A stretch of 41,636 nucleotides of DNA from Deltaproteobacteria bacterium (GCA_027858995.1 JAQIBP010000123.1:1-41636), one strand, 5' to 3'; positions 25,106 to 33,830 are shown, counted from the stretch's first letter. Numbers and translations: made by a program. The notes: generated by a model from the sequence alone, not told the origin.

Positions 25106-26758
25106 ATGGTAAATAGCGATATCCCGATTGAAGAAGAGCTCTCTTTTTCAAAATTTGATATAATGAGTGAACGCTATCCCGATAATACAGCTGTGTTATA
25201 CCTTGGGGAACATTTTACCTATAAACGTTTAAGACAATTGAGCGAATGCTTTGCCGGTGGATTAAAGCAGCTTGGCATTAAAAAAGGTGATAAAATACTT
25301 TTATACATTCCCAATTGTATCCAGTGGGTGATTGCCTATCTTGGCATCCAGAAAGCCGGGGCAGTTCTTGTACCGGTCTCTCCGATTTATACCTCCCATG
25401 AACTTGAATATATGATTAATAATTCCGAGGCAAAAATTATCATATGCATGGATACCAATTTTGGCTATGTAAAGGAAACATTTGATAAAACCTGCATTGA
25501 AAAAGCCATTGTAACTAATCTTGTTGAACTTCTGCCAATTTGGAAACGAACAGTGGGTTTTTTGTTTGATAAAGTTCCAAAAGGCAAGGTTAAATTTGAT
25601 GATCAGGTTATTGGATTTAAATCAGTGCTGAATAATCCACCCATAAAGGCAGATATCAATATAGATCCGGTAAAAGATCTATCTTATATCCTTTATACCG
25701 GAGGAACCACAGGACGTCCTAAAGGGGTGCCGGGCAATCATATAGGTGCTACTTCCTATATCAACAATGTTACCCATGATGTCGCAAAAGATCATTTAAA
25801 AGAAGGCAGTGATGTCTATATTGGTATTAATCCTCTGTTTCACATCATGGCATTGGGTTTTTTCATGGCCATTGGTTTAAATAAAGGCAATATGGTGGTT
25901 TTAATGCCTGTTCCCAATGTGGATGCTATTCTTGAATCCATTCAACAATACCGGGTCAGATGGTTTCTCGGTGTGCCTGCCCTCTACCGGATGATCCTTG
26001 AAAATGACAGAGTTCAGCAATATGATCTCTCTTCTTTAGCCTACTGTTTTTGTGGTGGTGATGTCTTGCCGGACAAGGTGATAACGCGATTCAAACAAGA
26101 GTATGATCTTACAATTTATCAGGTATACGGCTCCACAGAAGTAGGGCATGTGACATACTCTAAAATAGGAACCTCGCCAAGTTCAAGATCCATTGGTTAT
26201 CCCTTAAAAAGTCGTGAGTGCATTGTGGTGGACCCAAATACACTGGAATGCGTGGAACCAGGAGAAAATGGTGAATTGCTGGTGACATCCACCTATACCT
26301 TGAAAGAATACCACAATAGACCTGAAGAGACTAAAAATGTATATATTGAAGTAGATGGTAAAATATACTGCAGGATGGGAGATTTTGTGAGCATGAAACC
26401 CGATGGTGAGCTTATATATATGGAGCGCTCTGCAGATATAATCAAACACAAGGGTTACAGAGTCTCAGCCTCGGAAATTGAGGCAGTTCTCCAGGATCAT
26501 TCAACGGTAATCAATGCATGTGTTATAGGAATTCCCGATGAAAAAGTTGGAGAGAGGATAAAAGCCATTGTAGTATTAAAGGAAGATGCAAGGGGTGTAG
26601 GAGGAGTCGAGTTGATTAAATGGTGCAGAGAAAGCCTTGCTTCCTATAAAGTTCCAAGTTATATTGAATTTCGTGATATGCTGCCTAAATCAAAGGTAGG
26701 AAAACTTCTGCGCCGTGAAGTGAGGGATGATGAACGAAGAAAAATTGAGAAAAAATAG
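25106..26758 (+). CDS. AMP-forming acyl-CoA synthetase (ANL superfamily)
   Basis: 550 residues. The phosphate loop YTGGTTGRPKGVPG (about 197-210), the aromatic A5 motif YQVYGSTEVGH, the GD motif in CRMGDFVSMKPDGEL, the hinge ERSADIIKHKGYRVSASEIE and the C-terminal catalytic lysine region PKSKVGKLLRRE are all present and in order. It should activate a carboxylic acid with ATP and CoA in the cytoplasm. By eye it is nearer to the medium/long-chain and aryl acid ligases than to acetyl-CoA synthetase. The start has AGAAGGAG upstream. Its place behind a Liv-type transporter suggests that the imported compound, or a product of it, is a carboxylic acid that enters metabolism as a CoA ester. The substrate is unknown. 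Confidence 0.92.
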   Translation: MVNSDIPIEEELSFSKFDIMSERYPDNTAVLYLGEHFTYKRLRQLSECFAGGLKQLGIKKGDKILLYIPNCIQWVIAYLGIQKAGAVLVPVSPIYTSHELEYMINNSEAKIIICMDTNFGYVKETFDKTCIEKAIVTNLVELLPIWKRTVGFLFDKVPKGKVKFDDQVIGFKSVLNNPPIKADINIDPVKDLSYILYTGGTTGRPKGVPGNHIGATSYINNVTHDVAKDHLKEGSDVYIGINPLFHIMALGFFMAIGLNKGNMVVLMPVPNVDAILESIQQYRVRWFLGVPALYRMILENDRVQQYDLSSLAYCFCGGDVLPDKVITRFKQEYDLTIYQVYGSTEVGHVTYSKIGTSPSSRSIGYPLKSRECIVVDPNTLECVEPGENGELLVTSTYTLKEYHNRPEETKNVYIEVDGKIYCRMGDFVSMKPDGELIYMERSADIIKHKGYRVSASEIEAVLQDHSTVINACVIGIPDEKVGERIKAIVVLKEDARGVGGVELIKWCRESLASYKVPSYIEFRDMLPKSKVGKLLRREVRDDERRKIEKK

Positions 26759-26762
26759 AGAG

Positions 26763-26909
26763 TCGACAGGTTGTTACAGAATGAAAATTTTTTCAAGTTT
26801 AAGGCGGAAAATAAATTTGACCACAGGCATACATGGAGTATTCTGAGGATCAAATTTATTTTTCCAACGTAGAAATTGGGAAAATTAGCGTTTTGTAACA
26901 GCCTGTCGA
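26763..26909 (+). repeat. Long palindromic repeat, copy C
   Basis: A 147-bp imperfect palindrome starting 4 bp after the stop of the acyl-CoA ligase gene. The ends are TCGACAGG / CCTGTCGA, and the terminal arms match over TCGACAGG-Y-TGTTACA. On the plus strand it shows AGGCG, arm AAAATAAATTTGA, ACCACAG, centre GCATACATGGAGTATTC, TGAGGAT, arm TCAAATTTATTTT, then CCAACG. It is closest in type to copy A (same centre, similar length). Confidence 0.8.
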
Positions 26910-26942
26910 ATATTTAATTCATTATAAGAAAGGATAACCATC

Positions 26943-27518
26943 ATGGAATTTAGTGAATTGTTTAAAAAAAGAAGAAGCTGCAGAGCATTTAAAGATATTC
27001 CCGTTACACAGGAGCAGTTACAGGCCATTACAGAAGCCGGCCAATGGGCACCCAGCCCTCTTAACCAACAGCCATTTCAATTTATTGCCATTACCGACCC
27101 TGATGTTAAAGCAAAGGTTCAAAAGAGTGGTATTGAAGCAAAACAGTTTGTTGCTGATAATGGTGGTCCAGGATGGGCAAAAAAATATCCAATGAATTTT
27201 GTCGGGGAATGCCCTTTGATCCTGGTAGTAGTGTATGACCCTGAAAAAGGCGGGCTGGGCAATTATTTTGATCAACCCCACGGAGCACTGCAGGCAACAT
27301 CTGCCTGCATCCAGAATATGATGCTAATGGCAGCAGATCTGGGCCTTGGTTCATTGTGGTTTACTTTTTTTAACCCGGCATCCTTGAAACAGGTTCTTGA
27401 TATCCCTGAAAAACTGGATGTTGCAGGAGCAGTAATGATAGGGACACCTGCCATGGAAGCCAAGGCACCGCCGCGTAAAGCCCCGAAGATACATCAGAAC
27501 CAGTATCAAGAAGATTAA
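26943..27518 (+). CDS. Nitroreductase-family flavoprotein
   Basis: 191 residues, typical for the FMN-dependent nitroreductase fold. The N-terminal RRSCRAFKDIPVTQEQL and the FMN-binding APSPLNQQPFQFIAI are diagnostic. The middle has GALQATSACIQNMMLMAADLGLGSLWFT, and the end GAVMIGTP. Such enzymes reduce nitro groups, quinones, enones or flavins with NAD(P)H; the physiological substrate here is unknown. The start ATG has AAAGGA 9 nt upstream. It follows repeat copy C, which separates it from the acyl-CoA ligase, and is convergent with pxpC. A weak stem (AGTTTT/AAAACT) just after its stop may end transcription. Confidence 0.88.
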   Translation: MEFSELFKKRRSCRAFKDIPVTQEQLQAITEAGQWAPSPLNQQPFQFIAITDPDVKAKVQKSGIEAKQFVADNGGPGWAKKYPMNFVGECPLILVVVYDPEKGGLGNYFDQPHGALQATSACIQNMMLMAADLGLGSLWFTFFNPASLKQVLDIPEKLDVAGAVMIGTPAMEAKAPPRKAPKIHQNQYQED

Positions 27519-27557
27519 AGTTTTAGCTCAAAGGCAAAACTGAAAAAACAGTTGGTT

Positions 27558-28502
27558 CTATTGCTTTATGATTTCCTTTATGGTGTTGATTCTATTGTGT
27601 TCTTGAGTGACATAAGCATGGGCAGCATCTAAATCAATGTTTTCAAACCTGATAGTGTCCCCGGGTGTTGTCTGGGCAACAAGGCAGAGATCTTGGGATA
27701 TAACAGTAGCAATTTTTGCATACCCTCCAACTGTCTGCTCAACAAAGAGTATGATGGGTTGTTCATCGGGAGGTATTTGAATGCTTCCCGGTATGGAGGG
27801 TTCTGAAATAATGCTTTCAGGCATACCTGTTTTAATGGATATGGATTTCCCCTGCAGCCGGTATCCCATACGGTCTGCCTTGGCTGTAACAAGATATTCT
27901 GAAGAGAATAAAAGTTTAATGCCATCATCAAAATAGTCATCCTGTGGCCCGAGAAGAGCTCTGACAACAATCTCGCCTGGATAGTCAGGTATGAATTTTT
28001 CAGGAAATATTCGATCTTTTTTTAACAGAGCTGCTTCCATAGTTTCAAGGATATCACCTTTTTGCAGATGTCTTCCTTTAAAACCGCCGATTCCGGCACC
28101 TGCATATGTGGAAAAGCTCCCCATAACTTCTGGAACATCAATGCCCCCGTTAAATGCAAGATATGAACGGCATCCTGATTTTACCTGGCCGATGTTGATA
28201 ATATCTCCGGGTTTGACTCGGATGGATCGCCACTGCTGAACAGGGTTGTCATTGATTGAAATATCCATTCTTGCACCGGTCAGTGCAATATACATCTCTT
28301 TTCTCACTTCAAGGCAGGGGCCGATTATGGTAATTTCCATGGCAGCCAGATTTTCAGGGTTACCAACAAGAAGATTTGCCATAGCAAAAGAGAAATTGTC
28401 TAAACTTCCGGAAACAGGGATTCCCATATGCTGAAACCCGAATCTTCCCCTGTCCTGTATGGTTGTATATCCGCCTGGAGATATAACTTTTATGGCATCC
28501 AT
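27558..28502 (-). CDS. pxpC: 5-oxoprolinase subunit C (AHS2 / biotin-dependent carboxyltransferase-like domain)
   Basis: 314 residues of the KipA/PxpC family: MDAIKVISPGGYTTIQDRGRFGFQHMGIPVSGSLD at the start in family style, ALTGARMDISIN, GYLAFNGGIDVP-like (SYLAFNGGIDVPEVMGSFSTY), and PSIPGSIQIPPDEQPIILFVEQTVGGYAKIATV near residue 250. The fold is the same as the AHS2 part of urea carboxylase. With PxpA and PxpB it forms the ATP-dependent enzyme that opens 5-oxoproline to glutamate. It is the last gene of the minus-strand operon; its ATG follows the pxpB stop directly (TAAATG). Confidence 0.9.
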   Translation of the reverse strand: MDAIKVISPGGYTTIQDRGRFGFQHMGIPVSGSLDNFSFAMANLLVGNPENLAAMEITIIGPCLEVRKEMYIALTGARMDISINDNPVQQWRSIRVKPGDIINIGQVKSGCRSYLAFNGGIDVPEVMGSFSTYAGAGIGGFKGRHLQKGDILETMEAALLKKDRIFPEKFIPDYPGEIVVRALLGPQDDYFDDGIKLLFSSEYLVTAKADRMGYRLQGKSISIKTGMPESIISEPSIPGSIQIPPDEQPIILFVEQTVGGYAKIATVISQDLCLVAQTTPGDTIRFENIDLDAAHAYVTQEHNRINTIKEIIKQ

Positions 28503-29213
28503 TTAATTCTCCTCCATATTTTCTAATTTTGTAAACTCTTTTTGAGATATGGGGATAAATTTTATTCTATCTCCGGCCTTGTAGAGAAATGGATTTTTGC
28601 GATGGGGAACGAAAAGATTTAAAGGTGTCCTTCCTATGATCTGCCACCCACCCGGGCTTTGGATTGGATACATGCCTGTCTGGTTGTTTGCAATACCCAC
28701 GGAACCTTTTGGCACTGCCATTCTTGGAGTTTTAAGTCTTGGTGTAAAGAGTTTTTCATTTAACCCTCCAAGAAAAGGAAAGCCAGGAGTGAAACCAATC
28801 ATATAAATCAGGTATTCAGGTGTACTGTGAAGTTTGATAACATCTTCCCTGGAAAGATTGGAGGTTTTTTCCACATTTTCAATATCAGGTCCCAGTTCGT
28901 CTCCATAGCATACTGGGATTTCCACAACTTTACAGGGTTGGGTTTTCTCATCTTCAAGGCTGTTTGCAACTCTATCCATGGCACTTAAAAATTTTTCAGG
29001 CCTGGTGATTAAAGGATCATAAATCAGTAAAAGAGAGCGATAAGTGGGAATGATCTCTGTAATACCCCGGGGAGTATCCATCTGTAATGCATTGGCAATG
29101 ATTCTTACTTTTCTGTTAATATCAGGATCAATTTCCTGGCCTAATTCAACAATAAAACCTCTCTCTCCGGCATTGTGAAAGATCGGGGTTTCACCCATCC
29201 ATTTTTTTGTCAT
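28503..29213 (-). CDS. pxpB: 5-oxoprolinase subunit B (AHS1 / KipI family)
   Basis: 236 residues. The family core is clear: EIIPTYRSLLLIYDPL, VVEIPVCYGDELGPDIENV, a short motif HSTPEYLIYMIGFTPGFPFLGGL, PRLKTPRMAVPKGSVGIANNQTGMYP and SPGGWQIIGRTPLNLF. This is the AHS1 domain of urea carboxylase and of KipI/PxpB. It works with PxpC and PxpA in 5-oxoproline cleavage. The start overlaps the pxpA stop (ATGA) and its stop abuts the pxpC start, so the three are translationally coupled, consistent with a stoichiometric complex. Confidence 0.92.
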   Translation of the reverse strand: MTKKWMGETPIFHNAGERGFIVELGQEIDPDINRKVRIIANALQMDTPRGITEIIPTYRSLLLIYDPLITRPEKFLSAMDRVANSLEDEKTQPCKVVEIPVCYGDELGPDIENVEKTSNLSREDVIKLHSTPEYLIYMIGFTPGFPFLGGLNEKLFTPRLKTPRMAVPKGSVGIANNQTGMYPIQSPGGWQIIGRTPLNLFVPHRKNPFLYKAGDRIKFIPISQKEFTKLENMEEN

Positions 29214-29986
29214 AATAGATTCTCTCCAATGGATTTTATTTTTATATCATTAGCTTGAAGAACATCTCTTATGGTTTTCACCAGCTCCACTGCTGCAAGA
29301 TTGTCTCCATGAACACACAGGGTCTGTACTTCGAGGTTGATCATGGATCCATCAACTGCTTTTATAAAGCCGTTTGCCATGTCAAGTGCCCGCTTTGCAA
29401 CAAGTTCAGGATCACTGATTACAGCTCCGAACTCTTTTCTGGAAACAAGTGTTCCTTCTGGAGTATATGCTCGATCCGGGAATGCTTCATAAACAACTTT
29501 GAGACCCATCTCTTCTCCAACCAGCCTCATGGTCTCTCCTTTTTTACCTGCAAGCGCAACAAACTTGAGATCAGGATCAAAATCAATGATACCCTCGGCA
29601 ATAGACCTTGCAATGTCTACATTGTCAACAGCATCAAGATAGAGAGCTCCATGGGGCTTTACATGCTGCAGCTTTGCTTTGTTCACCCTGCAGAAACCTT
29701 TGAGCGCACCTGTTTGATATATCAGGTACTGCTTTATTTCATCCTGGGTCAGAGTCATACTTCTACGGCCAAAGCCCATAAGATCAGGATATCCAGGGTG
29801 TGCACCAACTGCAACACTGTTTTCAACTGCCATTTTTACAGTTTTATCCATGACCTGCGGGTCGCCTGCATGAAAGCCACATGCAATGTTTGCAGATGAG
29901 ATATACTTCATTATCTTATCATCCATTCCAAGCTTATAGGCCCCATAGCTTTCTCCCATATCACAATTTAGATCAATGCTTTTCAT
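29210..29986 (-). CDS. pxpA: 5-oxoprolinase subunit A (LamB/YcsF family)
   Basis: 258 residues, highly typical of PxpA: SIDLNCDMGESYGAYKLG, ISSANIACGFHAGDPQVMDKTV, VGAHPGYPDLMGFGRRSM, VKPHGALYLDA, EAFPDRAYTPEGTLVSRKEFGAVI and QTLCVHGDN. The Asp and His residues in these blocks are the likely metal and substrate ligands of this deacetylase-like fold. It is first of the three pxp genes, 26 bp after dctM with AAAGGA upstream. Its position behind the TRAP transporter suggests that 5-oxoproline or a related lactam is imported by that transporter and hydrolysed in the cytoplasm. Confidence 0.95.
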   Translation of the reverse strand: MKSIDLNCDMGESYGAYKLGMDDKIMKYISSANIACGFHAGDPQVMDKTVKMAVENSVAVGAHPGYPDLMGFGRRSMTLTQDEIKQYLIYQTGALKGFCRVNKAKLQHVKPHGALYLDAVDNVDIARSIAEGIIDFDPDLKFVALAGKKGETMRLVGEEMGLKVVYEAFPDRAYTPEGTLVSRKEFGAVISDPELVAKRALDMANGFIKAVDGSMINLEVQTLCVHGDNLAAVELVKTIRDVLQANDIKIKSIGENLL

Positions 29987-30012
29987 AAAAATTCCTTTTG
30001 TCCAAATATTAT

Positions 30013-31323
30013 TTATTGTCCTATCATGAGTTGTGGCAGATACAAAGCAATCTCAGGGAAAATAGTAATGATTGCAGTTGTAAACAGCATTAAAAAAAAG
30101 AATGGCATTGCATATTTTGCAACTGTTACAATGGGTTCACCGGTCAATCCCTGTATGACAAAAAGATTAAATCCTACAGGAGGTGTTATCTGACTTACTT
30201 CCACCATTAATATAAGATAGATCCCGAACCAGATGGGATCAAAACCTGCAGCAGTTACCATGGGAAGAGCAATGGGAAGAGTCATTACAACAATGGAAAA
30301 GCCATCCAAAAGACAGCCTAAAACAATATAAACTCCGCCAAGAAGAAGCATGAGCATATAAGGAGAGAGATTCATCTGATTGATTGCCTGGGTTATGGCA
30401 GCAGGTATCCCGAGAAACCCCATTGTTCTGGATAAAAATCCAGCACCCACAACAATGAGCATGATCATGGCATTTGTTTTTACAGCACCTTTAAGGCATT
30501 CAAGAAATATTTTTATTGTCATCTGCCGGTTTATTACAGCAAAGATCAAGGCGCCTAACACTCCAAGGGCTGCAGCTTCTGTTGGTGTGGCAAATCCACC
30601 GTAAATACTGCCAAGTACCATTAAAATCAGTGCCAGTGTCGGGGCAAGATCTTTAAGACCTATCAAGCGGTCTTTCCAGGAGTAACTATCCTTACTGCTT
30701 GGTGCAATTTCAGGATTTTTTATTCCTCTGTAAATAATATAGGAGGAGTAAATCCCGGCAAGGAGCAGTCCTGGTAAAATACCTGCCATAAACATTTTCC
30801 CTATGGATACTTCAGCGAGAATCGCATAAACAATCATGATCAAAGAGGGTGGTATTAAAAAACCAAGAGTGCCTGCCCCGGCAAGGGAACCCATGGAGAG
30901 ACTTTTATCATAGCCGAGTTTATCAAATTCAGCCAGTGTAATCCTGCCAACTGTTGCAGTTGTAGCTGCACTGGAGCCTGATACTGCGGCAAAAAGTGTG
31001 CATGAAACAATATTCATGAGCAAAAGTCCGCCTGGGAGACGATAGAGCCAGGGCACAAGAGCCTTAAACAGCCTTTCAGAGATTCCTGACTTATATAATA
31101 TTTCACCCATGAGAATAAACAGGGGCAAAGCAACATACTCCCATTTTTCAACAGTTGCCCATACTGAGGATGCCATATTGCTCCCTGCAGGCAGGGAAGA
31201 AAAAAAGGTCATCCCGATAAACCCGACCATAAAAAGAGAAAAACCCACCCATATCCCAAGGGAGAGAAACAAAAAAAGAACACCGAACACAACAATGGAC
31301 ATGAACAGAAGTTCTGATTCCAT
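30013..31323 (-). CDS. dctM: TRAP transporter large permease (DctM)
   Basis: 436 residues with about twelve membrane segments, the usual DctM size. Family stretches include LFILMGEILYKSGISERLF, GSSAATTATVGRITLAEFDKLGYDKSLSMGSLAGAGTLGFLIPPSLIMIVYAIL (the ion/substrate helix region), FATPTEAAALGVLGALIF and EVSQITPPVGFNLFVIQGL. It carries out Na+-driven uptake of a carboxylate together with DctQ, fed by DctP. The start overlaps the dctQ stop (TAATG). The ligand is not readable from the permease, but the operon with pxpABC points to 5-oxoproline or a similar acid. Confidence 0.95.
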   Translation of the reverse strand: MESELLFMSIVVFGVLFLFLSLGIWVGFSLFMVGFIGMTFFSSLPAGSNMASSVWATVEKWEYVALPLFILMGEILYKSGISERLFKALVPWLYRLPGGLLLMNIVSCTLFAAVSGSSAATTATVGRITLAEFDKLGYDKSLSMGSLAGAGTLGFLIPPSLIMIVYAILAEVSIGKMFMAGILPGLLLAGIYSSYIIYRGIKNPEIAPSSKDSYSWKDRLIGLKDLAPTLALILMVLGSIYGGFATPTEAAALGVLGALIFAVINRQMTIKIFLECLKGAVKTNAMIMLIVVGAGFLSRTMGFLGIPAAITQAINQMNLSPYMLMLLLGGVYIVLGCLLDGFSIVVMTLPIALPMVTAAGFDPIWFGIYLILMVEVSQITPPVGFNLFVIQGLTGEPIVTVAKYAMPFFFLMLFTTAIITIFPEIALYLPQLMIGQ

Positions 31324-31826
31324 TATACGACCTCCTCTCCTGTTTTGATTGCAGCCCAGGTTTTAACAGTTGTTGCAGCAAGCTGGATAAAAAGGCAGGC
31401 TGCTCCGATAAGCATAATGGTCATGGGAATCCATAAAGGTGTATGGGTCATAGTGCCAGAGGTAGAACCATATCGGACAGCAGCTTTTACCATTTTAAAA
31501 AGATACCACCATAGATATCCCATGAAAACAGTGGTGATCAAAGTTGCAATAAATGTGATGATTCTGTTTAAGATTTCAGGCAGAAAGCCCAGAACAAGAG
31601 TGATCCTTATATGCCCTTTCTCTTTCAGACAGTATCCTGATCCCAGAAAAACAATAGCAGCAAGGCCATAGGCACTGTATTCATCAGAAATCAGGGTAGT
31701 TTTTTCAAACATATTCCAGATAAAAATTTCCACCAGAATCAGTAAAGCCATTAATCCAAGAATAACAGCGGAAATATTTGCCATGATATTACTTAAAGTA
31801 TCAGCAAGTTTTACAAGTTTATTCAT
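31323..31826 (-). CDS. dctQ: TRAP transporter small permease (DctQ)
   Basis: 167 residues with four membrane segments (about 15-40, 52-68, 88-110 and 130-153). The family pattern is MNKLVKLADTLSNIMANISAVILGLMALLILVEIF in style, with FLGSGYCLKEKGHIRITLVLGFLP and the C-terminal PLWIPMTIMLIGAACLFIQL. It is the small membrane partner of DctM. The gap upstream to dctP (68 bp) carries a strong stem-loop, whereas dctQ and dctM overlap, so dctP may be made in excess over the membrane subunits. Confidence 0.9.
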   Translation of the reverse strand: MNKLVKLADTLSNIMANISAVILGLMALLILVEIFIWNMFEKTTLISDEYSAYGLAAIVFLGSGYCLKEKGHIRITLVLGFLPEILNRIITFIATLITTVFMGYLWWYLFKMVKAAVRYGSTSGTMTHTPLWIPMTIMLIGAACLFIQLAATTVKTWAAIKTGEEVV

Positions 31827-31846
31827 TTATCTCTCCGCTTATGGTA

Positions 31847-31880
31847 CAGGGGAGTTGGCATTTTCGGGCCAACTCCTCTG
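31847..31880 (-). promoter_or_regulatory. Intercistronic stem-loop between dctP and dctQ
   Basis: A 13-bp stem with one G-T wobble (31847-31859 with 31868-31880; core GGAGTTGGC / GCCAACTCC) has an 8-nt loop, starting 15 bp after the dctP stop. No U-run follows on the minus strand. Such hairpins commonly give partial termination or 3'-end protection that raises binding-protein levels over permease levels; that role is inferred. Confidence 0.6.
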
Positions 31881-31894
31881 TGTTTGGGATAAAA

Positions 31895-32884
31895 CTAACG
31901 ACCTGTAATTTCGTTGTATTGTTTTAAAATTGCATTAGCATCTGCTCCTGCTTTTTTTGCCCATATAGCTCTTAGCTTGTCACCGATTGCATTGAGTTCA
32001 TTACGGAATTCCTTGCTTACAGGATCAATTATCATTCCCTTCTCAATGAGGGTGGCACGGCTTTTACGATCCATATCTCCTGCAAGATTCCACATTTCAT
32101 CTTCCATCTGAGCAGCAATTTCAAGCACTGTGACCTGGAGCTTTTTGTCTAATTTATTCCATGCATCCATATTGACATTGATCATGTTTACAGGGCCGAC
32201 AATATTAATTGGAGTAAAATATTTAAGCATTTCCCACGCTTTTGCATCAACACCTGAAACAGAAGATGTATACATGGAATCCATGAGACCAGCTTTCATT
32301 GCAGGATATACTTCTGAAAACGGCATTTTTCTTGCTGCAATTCCTGTGGCTTTACCAAAGGCAAGCCCTGTACCATCATATACTCTCATTTTAAGTCCAT
32401 TTAAATCAGATTCAGATTTTATTGCCCGCTGGGTGTAAATGCCTGAAAAAGGCCAGACAGAAGTATAGAGAGTCATCTGATTGAATTTTTTCAACTTTTT
32501 AGCATACTTTGGTTTGGCAAGCTGATATAAAAGACGCTGCTCAAAAGCATTGGCAGAGATAAATGGCTGGGCAGTCAATGCAAGAACCGGAGCATCCCCC
32601 TCAACCATGCCAGTTGGAACCTCAGCTATAGCAAGCTGGCCTTCTGCAACTGCTCTTAAAAGCTCAGGACCTTTAAACCCGAGTGAGGAACCAGGGTGCA
32701 GTACAATTGTTAATTCACCATTAGTGGCCTCGGCAACCCGTTCTGCAAATTTTTGAGCTCCCTGTGAATGGAAATTACCAGCTGAATAGTTCAGGTGCAA
32801 ATCCCATTTTGTTTTTGCCTGGGCAGTGGAAAAAATTGTCAAGGCAAACATTAAACCAGTTAAAACAGTAAATAATTTTTTCAT
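31895..32884 (-). CDS. dctP: TRAP transporter substrate-binding protein (DctP)
   Basis: 329 residues with a Sec signal peptide (MKKLFTVLTGLMFALTIFSTAQA, likely cleaved after AQA). The mature part has the DctP pattern: WDLHLNYSAGNFHSQGAQKFAERVAEATNGELTIVLHPG near the start, AVAEGQLAIAEVP, the hinge block LNGLKMRVYDGTGLAFGKATGIAARKMPFSEVYPAMKAGLMDS with the conserved Arg that binds the ligand carboxylate, and a helical C-terminus. It is a periplasmic receptor for an organic acid. It has a GGAG ribosome site and is the first gene of the minus-strand transporter-pxp operon. Upstream lies repeat copy D and then the GntR gene on the same strand. Confidence 0.94.
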   Translation of the reverse strand: MKKLFTVLTGLMFALTIFSTAQAKTKWDLHLNYSAGNFHSQGAQKFAERVAEATNGELTIVLHPGSSLGFKGPELLRAVAEGQLAIAEVPTGMVEGDAPVLALTAQPFISANAFEQRLLYQLAKPKYAKKLKKFNQMTLYTSVWPFSGIYTQRAIKSESDLNGLKMRVYDGTGLAFGKATGIAARKMPFSEVYPAMKAGLMDSMYTSSVSGVDAKAWEMLKYFTPINIVGPVNMINVNMDAWNKLDKKLQVTVLEIAAQMEDEMWNLAGDMDRKSRATLIEKGMIIDPVSKEFRNELNAIGDKLRAIWAKKAGADANAILKQYNEITGR

Positions 32885-32964
32885 TTTCTACTCCTTACTT
32901 AAGTTAGTTTAAATTATAAGGCTTCTATGCCGGATTCTTATTTAATACCCGATGATGCTGACTC

Positions 32965-33090
32965 GTGTTTGAACTAAAATTTGCACATATGTGAGGCGCA
33001 ATAACTTTTGCAACCGGAGTGTACTGTTGTACATGAGGATTGCAAAAGTTTGCAGTAACGAAACAGGTGGGTGAATTTTAGTTTAAACAC
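32965..33090 (+). repeat. Long palindromic repeat, copy D
   Basis: A 126-bp imperfect palindrome ending 1 bp short of the gntR stop codon (gntR reads on the minus strand). Its ends are GTGTTTGAACTAAAATT and the complement of GTGTTTAAACTAAAATT. On the plus strand: AGGCG, arm CAATAACTTTTGCA, ACCGGAG, centre TGTACTGTTGTACA, TGAGGAT, arm TGCAAAAGTTTGCAG, then AACG. Compared with copy B, the arm base that differs (CATTTGCA versus CTTTTGCA) is matched by a compensating change in the opposite arm. It separates gntR from dctP. Confidence 0.8.
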
Positions 33091-33091
33091 T

Positions 33092-33775
33092 CTATGATGT
33101 CATATAAATAATAATCCTCTGCCTAAAAGTCTCAATATGATCCCGCAATAATTTTTTTATTTTGGGTTTATCTTTCTTAATCATGCTTTCAATTATCTGA
33201 TCATGCTCCTGTGTAACTGATTTATAATGAATTTCAAGGGGCCTTTGTGGATCAATCGTGTTGTTATAGGATAGATAAGACAATCTTTTAGCCTCGTTTC
33301 TTACATCATTTACAGCCCGGATCAAAAATTCATTCTGGGAACATTGTGCAAAATTTATGTGAAATTCATGGTTGGCTTCCACCAGTTTGAAAATTTTGTT
33401 TGAGAGGATAGCTTTTTTAACCTCTTTATTGGAGGCTTCCATTTTTTTTATAAAAGCTGAACAATCTTTATTGAGGACCATATCAACCACACCAAATTCA
33501 AAAATATGCATGCTTTCAAACATGGCTTTGGTGTTCTGCAATGTAATGGGTTTGACTATAACTCCTTTATTGGGATGGGATTCCACCATTTTCTCACCTT
33601 GAAGCCTTACAAGGGCTTCCCGGATTGGAGTTCTGCCAATGCCCAGCTCTTCAACTAATAGATTCTCTTCAAGATGCTGATTAGGCTCATATTCAAGGCA
33701 GATAATTTTTTTAAGAATAGCTTCATACGCCATGACAGCCATGGGCTGTTTATGAATTTTTGTTGCTGCTTTCAT
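33092..33775 (-). CDS. GntR-family (FadR/FCD subfamily) transcriptional regulator
   Basis: 227 residues. The N-terminal winged helix is typical (EENLLVEELGIGRTPIREALVRLQGEKMVESHPNKGVIV in family style). The C-terminal all-helical FCD ligand domain follows, with NHEFHINFAQCSQNEFL and EHDQIIESMIKKDKPKIKKLLRDHIETFRQRI supplying the usual metal-binding Asp/His set. Such proteins bind a carboxylic acid and repress the adjacent catabolic operon. It lies between dctPQM-pxpABC and the divergent biotin carrier gene, whose intergenic region carries a perfect 16-bp inverted repeat, so it most likely controls both units. The ribosome site is weak. Confidence 0.88.
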   Translation of the reverse strand: MKAATKIHKQPMAVMAYEAILKKIICLEYEPNQHLEENLLVEELGIGRTPIREALVRLQGEKMVESHPNKGVIVKPITLQNTKAMFESMHIFEFGVVDMVLNKDCSAFIKKMEASNKEVKKAILSNKIFKLVEANHEFHINFAQCSQNEFLIRAVNDVRNEAKRLSYLSYNNTIDPQRPLEIHYKSVTQEHDQIIESMIKKDKPKIKKLLRDHIETFRQRIIIYMTS

Positions 33776-33830
33776 TTAAAAGTGATTATCCCCTTTTATA
33801 AAATATGTTATAAAATTTTCCGCTCAATTA

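Noticed and set aside
29255-29899. A 214-codon plus-strand frame
   Set aside because: Antisense to pxpA, which is unmistakable; the frame is Cys/His-rich noise.
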